From Oscillospiraceae bacterium (GTDB lineage Bacteria > Bacillota > Clostridia > Oscillospirales > Ruminococcaceae), in assembly GCA_015066115.1 (NCBI GenBank), contig SVOZ01000003.1, forward strand, positions 162,643-226,642: DNA of 64,000 nt, in the 5' to 3' direction. Positions 60,111 through 64,000 of the stretch are shown here, piece by piece; the stretch's first letter is position 1; each line of letters opens with the position of its first letter. A model generated the notes under the pieces. That model saw only the letters and a list, made by a program, of their open reading frames with translations. It made no database searches and was not told the DNA's origin. A program made the position numbers and the translations under genes.

Positions 60111-61898
60111 ATGGAAAACAATACTATGACAGGTTTAAAACGCACCCACTATTGCGGCGAGCTCAGAACAAACAATATCGGAGAAAAGGTTGTCGTTTGC
60201 GGATTTACACAGAGAGCAAGAAACCTTGGAACCCTTCAGTTTATCGATCTTCGCGACCGCACAGGAATACTCCAGCTCGCATTTGACGATAACACCGAAA
60301 GAGAGCTTTTTGAACTTGCAAAAACCGTTCGCAGTGAGTTTGTTATTATGGCAGAGGGAACTGTGCGCGAAAGAGAATCCAAAAACTATGATATTCCCAC
60401 AGGCGAGATAGAGATTGATGTAACCGACCTGAGAATCTTATCAAAGGCTCAAACACCGCCCTTTGAAATTGTTGAAAACTCAACTGTTAAGGATGAGCTC
60501 AGGCTTAAATACCGTTATCTTGATCTTCGCCGCGCCGATTTACAGCAGAATATTATAAAACGCCACAAAATCGTTAAATCAGCAAGAGATTACTTTGATA
60601 AAAACGGCTTTATCGAGGTTGAGACCCCGATACTCATTAAGTCAACCCCCGAGGGCGCAAGAGATTTCCTTGTTCCTTCAAGAATTCATGATGGCAAGTT
60701 CTACGCCCTTCCTCAGTCGCCTCAGCTTTATAAGCAGCTTTTGATGGTGTCGGGCTTTGACAGATATGTTCAGTTTGCACGCTGCTTCAGAGATGAGGAC
60801 CTTCGTGCCGATAGACAGCCTGAATTTACCCAGATCGACCTTGAAATGTCCTATGTTGACGTTGACGATGTAATGCAGATAGGTGAAGGATTTATCCAGC
60901 ATCTTTTCCGCGAGGTTATGGACATTGACATAGAGCTTCCTTTAAGAAGAATGACCTATAAAGAGGCAATGGAAAAATATGGCTCGGATAAGCCTGATGT
61001 CCGCTTTGGTTATGAGATAGAGGACCTTACAGACATTGTAAAGGATTGTGACTTTACAGTGTTTAAATCTGCTGCTGAAACAGGAAGTGTACGCGCTATC
61101 TGCGTTGAGGGCGGCGCTAACGCATATTCAAGAAAAGAGCTTGATAAACTCACCGAGCAGGTTCGCGGAATAGGCGGAAAAGGCCTTGCCTGGATCAAGG
61201 TTACAGAAGAGGGAATACAGAGTACCTTCTCTAAGTTTATGAAGGATGAAGAGATGCAGGCAATCGTTTCTCGTATGAACGCTAAAGCCGGCGATATTAT
61301 CTTTGTTGTTGCCGATGGCAAAAATAAGATCGTTCTCTCTGTGCTCGGAATGCTCCGTCTTGAATGCGCCAAGAAAATGAATGTTATCGACAATAACAAA
61401 TGGTGCTTCCTCTGGATCACAGAGTTCCCCTTCTTTGAGTGGGATGAGGACCTTAACACCTATGTTGCAATGCACCATCCGTTCACCTCGCCTATGGCTG
61501 AGGATATAGATAAGCTCGACACCGATAAGGGAAATGTCAGAGCAAAGGCTTACGACCTTGTATTAAACGGAATTGAGCTTTCAAGCGGTTCTATAAGAAT
61601 AACCGACCCTGTGCTTCAGAAAAAGATGTTTACTGCACTTGGCCTTTCTGACGAGGAGTCCTATCAGAAATTCGGCTTCTTAACTGATGCCTTTACCTAT
61701 GGCGCACCTCCTCACGGCGGAATGGGTCTCGGCCTTGACAGGCTTGTTATGCTTATGCTCGGTGCCGAGAGCCTTCGCGATGTAATCGCATTCCCCAAGG
61801 TTCAGAATATGATGGAGCTTATGACAGAGTGTCCCTCGCTTGTTGACGAGGTACAGCTCGGCGAGCTTCACATTGCGCTTAATAAAACAGAAAAGTAA
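60111..61898 (+). CDS. aspS: aspartyl-tRNA synthetase (bacterial type)
   Basis: Class IIb synthetase with N-terminal OB-fold anticodon-binding domain and the bacterial-type insertion (GAD domain, about residues 285-410). Motif 2 is FARCFRDEDLRADRQPEFTQIDLEMS and motif 3 is GLGLDRLVMLML near 525-536. It has 595 residues, the normal bacterial length. ATG at 60111 with GGAGG eight bases upstream is used; an earlier in-frame TTG covers that site. The absence of gatCAB here leaves open whether it is discriminating or non-discriminating. Confidence 0.96.
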   Translation: MENNTMTGLKRTHYCGELRTNNIGEKVVVCGFTQRARNLGTLQFIDLRDRTGILQLAFDDNTERELFELAKTVRSEFVIMAEGTVRERESKNYDIPTGEIEIDVTDLRILSKAQTPPFEIVENSTVKDELRLKYRYLDLRRADLQQNIIKRHKIVKSARDYFDKNGFIEVETPILIKSTPEGARDFLVPSRIHDGKFYALPQSPQLYKQLLMVSGFDRYVQFARCFRDEDLRADRQPEFTQIDLEMSYVDVDDVMQIGEGFIQHLFREVMDIDIELPLRRMTYKEAMEKYGSDKPDVRFGYEIEDLTDIVKDCDFTVFKSAAETGSVRAICVEGGANAYSRKELDKLTEQVRGIGGKGLAWIKVTEEGIQSTFSKFMKDEEMQAIVSRMNAKAGDIIFVVADGKNKIVLSVLGMLRLECAKKMNVIDNNKWCFLWITEFPFFEWDEDLNTYVAMHHPFTSPMAEDIDKLDTDKGNVRAKAYDLVLNGIELSSGSIRITDPVLQKKMFTALGLSDEESYQKFGFLTDAFTYGAPPHGGMGLGLDRLVMLMLGAESLRDVIAFPKVQNMMELMTECPSLVDEVQLGELHIALNKTEK

Positions 61899-61907
61899 GT
61901 AAAAAGT

Positions 61908-61938
61908 GAAATCGGATACCGTTTTGGTATCCGATTTC
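61908..61938. terminator. hairpin between aspS and the DUF378 gene
   Basis: A perfect 13-bp stem GAAATCGGATACC with loop GTTTT. No T-run follows on the plus strand, so it may act mainly as a transcript-end protecting structure. Confidence 0.6.
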
Positions 61939-61946
61939 ATAGGCGT

Positions 61947-62150
61947 TTAGTTGTTTTCTCTGCTTCTGAAAAGCAGTGTGATGCACCAAAGTCCTGCAAG
62001 ACCGACCAAGGTGAATATAATTCTGCTGAGCATTGAGTCGGTGCCGCCGAATATCCAGGCAACAATATCAAACTTGAAAAGACCGATGCTGCCCCAGTTA
62101 AGTGCACCGATAATTGTGAGGAGCAGAGAAACTCTATCAACAATTTTCAA
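61947..62150 (-). CDS. DUF378 family small membrane protein
   Basis: A 67-residue protein with two hydrophobic helices and the DUF378 signature LLTIIGALNWGSIGLF (about residues 10-25), WIFGG and TLVGLAGLWCI (about 47-57). Function unknown. The start is TTG at 62150 with AAAGGAGGG upstream. Monocistronic, convergent with aspS and divergent from the flavin reductase gene. Confidence 0.85.
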   Translation of the reverse strand: MKIVDRVSLLLTIIGALNWGSIGLFKFDIVAWIFGGTDSMLSRIIFTLVGLAGLWCITLLFRSRENN

Positions 62151-62257
62151 AATTTTCGCCCTCCTTTAGTGTGTGTTTTTTTGTCACAAGTTTATTTTTT
62201 GATAAAGAGGACTATTTATACTAAGGAAATTAAATTTTTTTAAAATGGAGAAAAATT

Positions 62258-62824
62258 ATGGCCAAAGTAATCTGGAAACCATCAACTCTTTTGGCACCTG
62301 TTCCTGCGGTGCTTGTAAGCTGTGGAAGCGTTGAAAAACCAAACGCATTAACAATTGCCTGGACGGGAATAATAAATTCCGACCCGCCGATGACCTATGT
62401 GTCAATTCGCCCTGAGCGCCATTCTTACAAAATTATAAAAAACAACGGAGAATTTGTAATAAATTTGGTTCCGCGTTCTCTTGTGCGCGCCGCTGATTTT
62501 TGCGGTGTGAGAACAGGGGCAAAAATGGACAAATTTAAAAAATTAAAGCTTTCCGCCGAAAAGGCAAGCACAGTTTCTGCTCCGCTTATTTCACAAAGCC
62601 CCATTTGCCTTGAATGTAGGGTAACAGAGGTAAAGCCTCTTGGAACTCACGATATGTTTTTAGCAGAGATCACCGCTGTGCAGGTCGATGAGCAGTACAT
62701 CGATGAAAATGGCAAACTCAGAATGGATAAAGCCCGCCTTACTGCGTATTGCCACGGCGAGTATTTTGACCTTGGAAAGAAGCTCGGTTCTTTTGGTTAC
62801 AGCGTTAAAAAGAAAAAGAAATAA
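62258..62824 (+). CDS. flavin reductase-like FMN-binding split-barrel protein
   Basis: A 188-residue protein of the flavin reductase domain family. KPSTLLAPVPAVLVSCG (about residues 7-23) and TIAWTGIINSDPPMTYVSIRPERHSY (about 30-55) form the FMN site. Members reduce flavins or bind flavin as carrier proteins. A Lys-rich tail ends the protein. It is convergent with yunB, only 3 nt apart, with no visible terminator between. Confidence 0.88.
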   Translation: MAKVIWKPSTLLAPVPAVLVSCGSVEKPNALTIAWTGIINSDPPMTYVSIRPERHSYKIIKNNGEFVINLVPRSLVRAADFCGVRTGAKMDKFKKLKLSAEKASTVSAPLISQSPICLECRVTEVKPLGTHDMFLAEITAVQVDEQYIDENGKLRMDKARLTAYCHGEYFDLGKKLGSFGYSVKKKKK

Positions 62825-62827
62825 TTT

Positions 62828-63460
62828 TTATTTCGCGTAAAATTGCGGCACAGCCCCGATTATAACTGTTTCTGCAAGTGTAAGCTCGCTTTGAACCGTT
62901 ACAGAGGTAGTATACCCCGGGAAATAACAGCATATGTTTAAAGAAACATCCAGCAAAATTTTATGTACGGTCTGATTTATTCCTGCCTCTTCGAGGCGGC
63001 TGAGTATCTCTGTTTGCACATATTCCGAGGATGAAACGTTAAAATGAATTGCTGGCCCGCGCTCTGTTAGAAATTCGGGGCCAATTAGTGTTCCAAGCTT
63101 TATTTTAAAATCAAAATTATCAATTTTATACAATGCCTTTGTTATTGATAATGCAAAGGAAGCCTTAAATTTATTAACAGCCATCGAATTAATTTCAATT
63201 GAGGAAATTTTGTTGTCGTCTGAGTATTTAATTATTGAAAGATCGTTGTAATCTATATTAAGAGAATTTATTTCATCTAAAAGAATTTGATTTAAAATGG
63301 TAACGGTTTCGGTCCGCGCACAGTCGCGGACCTTTCTTTTTATTACAGGGCGGACCCTTGTGTCGCAAAACACTAAAAAAAGAACAAGCATCAGTAGAAA
63401 AACACCAATGTTTATAAAAACTTTGTGTGGCTTATTTCTTCTCCTCAGCCTTTTTCGCAC
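62828..63460 (-). CDS. yunB: sporulation protein YunB
   Basis: A 210-residue protein with a basic N-terminus, one membrane helix (about residues 15-35) and an extracytoplasmic domain. RVRPVIKRKVRDCARTETVTILNQIL (about 40-65), KIKLGTLIGPEFLTERGP (about 118-135) and the C-terminal VTVQSELTLAETVIIGAVPQFY (about 186-207) identify YunB. In Bacillus it is a mother-cell, sigma-E controlled protein needed for spore formation. The start is GTG at 63460 after AAGGAGGGG. It is divergent from sigG. Confidence 0.9.
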   Translation of the reverse strand: MRKRLRRRNKPHKVFINIGVFLLMLVLFLVFCDTRVRPVIKRKVRDCARTETVTILNQILLDEINSLNIDYNDLSIIKYSDDNKISSIEINSMAVNKFKASFALSITKALYKIDNFDFKIKLGTLIGPEFLTERGPAIHFNVSSSEYVQTEILSRLEEAGINQTVHKILLDVSLNICCYFPGYTTSVTVQSELTLAETVIIGAVPQFYAK

Positions 63461-63510
63461 AAAGATCCCCTCCTTTTATGCAGAATATGAAAAAAACAGA
63501 AAAATTGTGA

Positions 63511-63546
63511 AAACCACCTGCTAAAAATAAAGACGGGTGGTTTTTT
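63511..63546 (+). terminator. hairpin with T-run upstream of sigG
   Basis: A stem AAACCACC / GGTGGTTT followed by T. It lies between the divergent yunB and sigG genes, facing sigG; it might reduce read-through into sigG from upstream, as known control of sigG timing would require. Confidence 0.5.
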
Positions 63547-63600
63547 ATTTGTGTTTATTTTGCGTGGCGCTGTCCAAAATAATTTTTGGAGGGGATGTTT

Positions 63601-63900
63601 TTGTATTATAACAAGGTTGAGATCTGCGGAGTAAACACCGCAAAATTAAAGGTTTTGAAGGAGGCCGAAAAGTTAGAACTTCTTAAAAAGATGCGTGAGG
63701 GCGATGCAACCGCCCGAGATAAGCTTATTGAGGGAAACTTAAGGCTTGTGCTCAGCGTAATTCAGCGTTTTTTAAACCGCAACGAAAATTTGGATGACTT
63801 ATTTCAGGTTGGATGCATAGGACTTATAAAGTCTATCGACAACTTTGATGTTTCACAAAATGTTCGTTTTTCAACCTATGCCGTTCCAATGGTTATAGAG
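63601..63900 (+). pseudogene. sigG: sigG 5' part, interrupted after codon 99
   Basis: The first 99 codons are a clear forespore sigma-G: YYNKVEICGVNTAKLKVL, NLRLVLSVIQRF, DLFQVGCIGLIKSIDNFD and FSTYAVPMVI follow one another as in the family. Where GEIRRYLRDN should follow, the frame continues into unrelated sequence from about 63898 to the window end without a stop. The N-terminus and start (TTG at 63601 with GGAGG upstream; an ATG at 63595 is too close to it) look normal. The expected region 2.4 to 4 (about 160 residues) is absent from the window. Insertion of an element is favoured over a frameshift, because no frame encodes the missing motif. Confidence 0.8.
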
Positions 63901-64000
63901 TGTCGAAATCCACGAAAGGATTTTGAAAGCTATGACCAGAAAAACCGCATTATTACAGGCAATTTCGCAACTCTCAGGAGACCAAAAGAATACCGAGATT
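63898..64000 (+). mobile_element. candidate left edge of an element inserted in sigG
   Basis: From 63898 the sequence departs from sigG. An open frame starting at ATG 63932, with AAAGGA eleven bases upstream, runs to the edge (MTRKTALLQAISQLSGDQKN at its start). Such a short leader and self-contained frame right at the junction resembles the end of an integrative element. A recombinase is not visible because the window ends. A chimeric assembly joint is the main alternative. Confidence 0.5.
63932..64000 (+). CDS. partial gene at the sigG junction, unknown function
   Basis: The first 23 codons of a gene that continues past the window edge. It starts ATG at 63932 behind AAAGGA (63915-63920) and encodes a polar helical start. 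No family can be named from so short a piece. Similar short polar-helix starts occur in small proteins of clostridial mobile elements, but that is only an impression. Confidence 0.45.
   Translation, partial: MTRKTALLQAISQLSGDQKNTEI

Noticed and set aside
63901..63907. TGTCGAA as a Spo0A box at the sigG junction
   Set aside because: It lies within coding sequence at the junction and has no promoter context; a 7-base match is expected by chance.
63898..63960. Simple frameshift in sigG
   Set aside because: None of the three forward frames encodes the expected GEIRRYLRDN motif after the junction, so one or two missing bases cannot explain the break.

Overview
The window looks like a chromosomal segment of a spore-forming member of the Clostridia, probably Oscillospirales/Ruminococcaceae-like. 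The evidence is spoIIGA-sigE, a sigG 5' part, yunB, spoIIIE with tepA, T-box leaders, Gram-positive style ribosome binding sites with frequent TTG and GTG starts, and the gene orders tig-clpP-clpX and mreB-mreC-mreD-PBP2-minD. Assignment is by family recognition and motif reading only; no database search was run.

Layout. 0-5 kb: metallophosphoesterase, trigger factor (with a histone-H1-like Lys/Ala tail), clpP, clpX, a PQ-loop-like membrane protein and a YhcH-type protein. 5-9 kb: MntP-like Mn exporter and the TrkA/TrkH K+ uptake pair. 8.8-11.4 kb: metY-metA under a T-box leader, back to back with uppP. 12.4-14.5 kb: a TetR-ABC exporter operon. 14.6-16.7 kb: spoIIGA-sigE behind a candidate Spo0A box. 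16.7-21.1 kb: lipid kinase, GT2 glycosyltransferase and YfhO. 21.4-26.8 kb: serC-serA, a class I aminotransferase and an unknown membrane protein. 26.8-28.1 kb: cation/proton antiporter. 28.1-33.7 kb: an RpiR-type regulator divergent from a sugar operon (MurK-like kinase, nanE, murQ, GH42-like glycosidase), with a palindromic candidate operator between them. 33.9-39.9 kb: secD-secF, ackA, a SulP transporter and two lipoproteins. 40-42 kb: small unknown genes, two unusual hairpin arrays and tRNA-Leu(CAA). 42.2-47.3 kb: tmk, DUF3006, ComEC-like hydrolase, spoIIIE/ftsK and tepA. 47.5-50 kb: a degenerate SipW-like protein, three unknown small genes, a YfcE-type phosphoesterase and a CmpB-like membrane protein. 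50-58.5 kb: zapA, U32 peptidase, mreBCD, PBP2, minD, mgsA. 58.5-61.9 kb: T-box, hisS-aspS. 61.9-64 kb: DUF378 protein, flavin reductase, yunB and sigG.

The most striking signal is at the right edge. sigG reads normally for 99 codons, through the conserved STYAVPMVI segment, and then changes abruptly into unrelated sequence at about 63898. A new reading frame with its own ribosome binding site begins 35 bp later. This resembles the edge of an integrated element inside sigG, similar in principle to the skin elements of sigK, but the window ends before it can be resolved. The second unusual feature is a pair of regularly spaced hairpin arrays (about 41.09-41.30 and 41.79-42.00 kb). They differ in sequence but share architecture: short linkers between perfect small hairpins, a long-range 10-bp pairing to the last small hairpin, and a terminator-like final hairpin with a TTTGTC/GACAAA core.

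How the genes fit together: envelope and shape genes (mreBCD, PBP2, uppP, YfhO/GT2, murQ/murK), sporulation control, protein quality control, and methionine and serine synthesis dominate. Most operons are bounded by clear bidirectional terminators and begin at strong sigma-A type promoters with 17-nt spacers.
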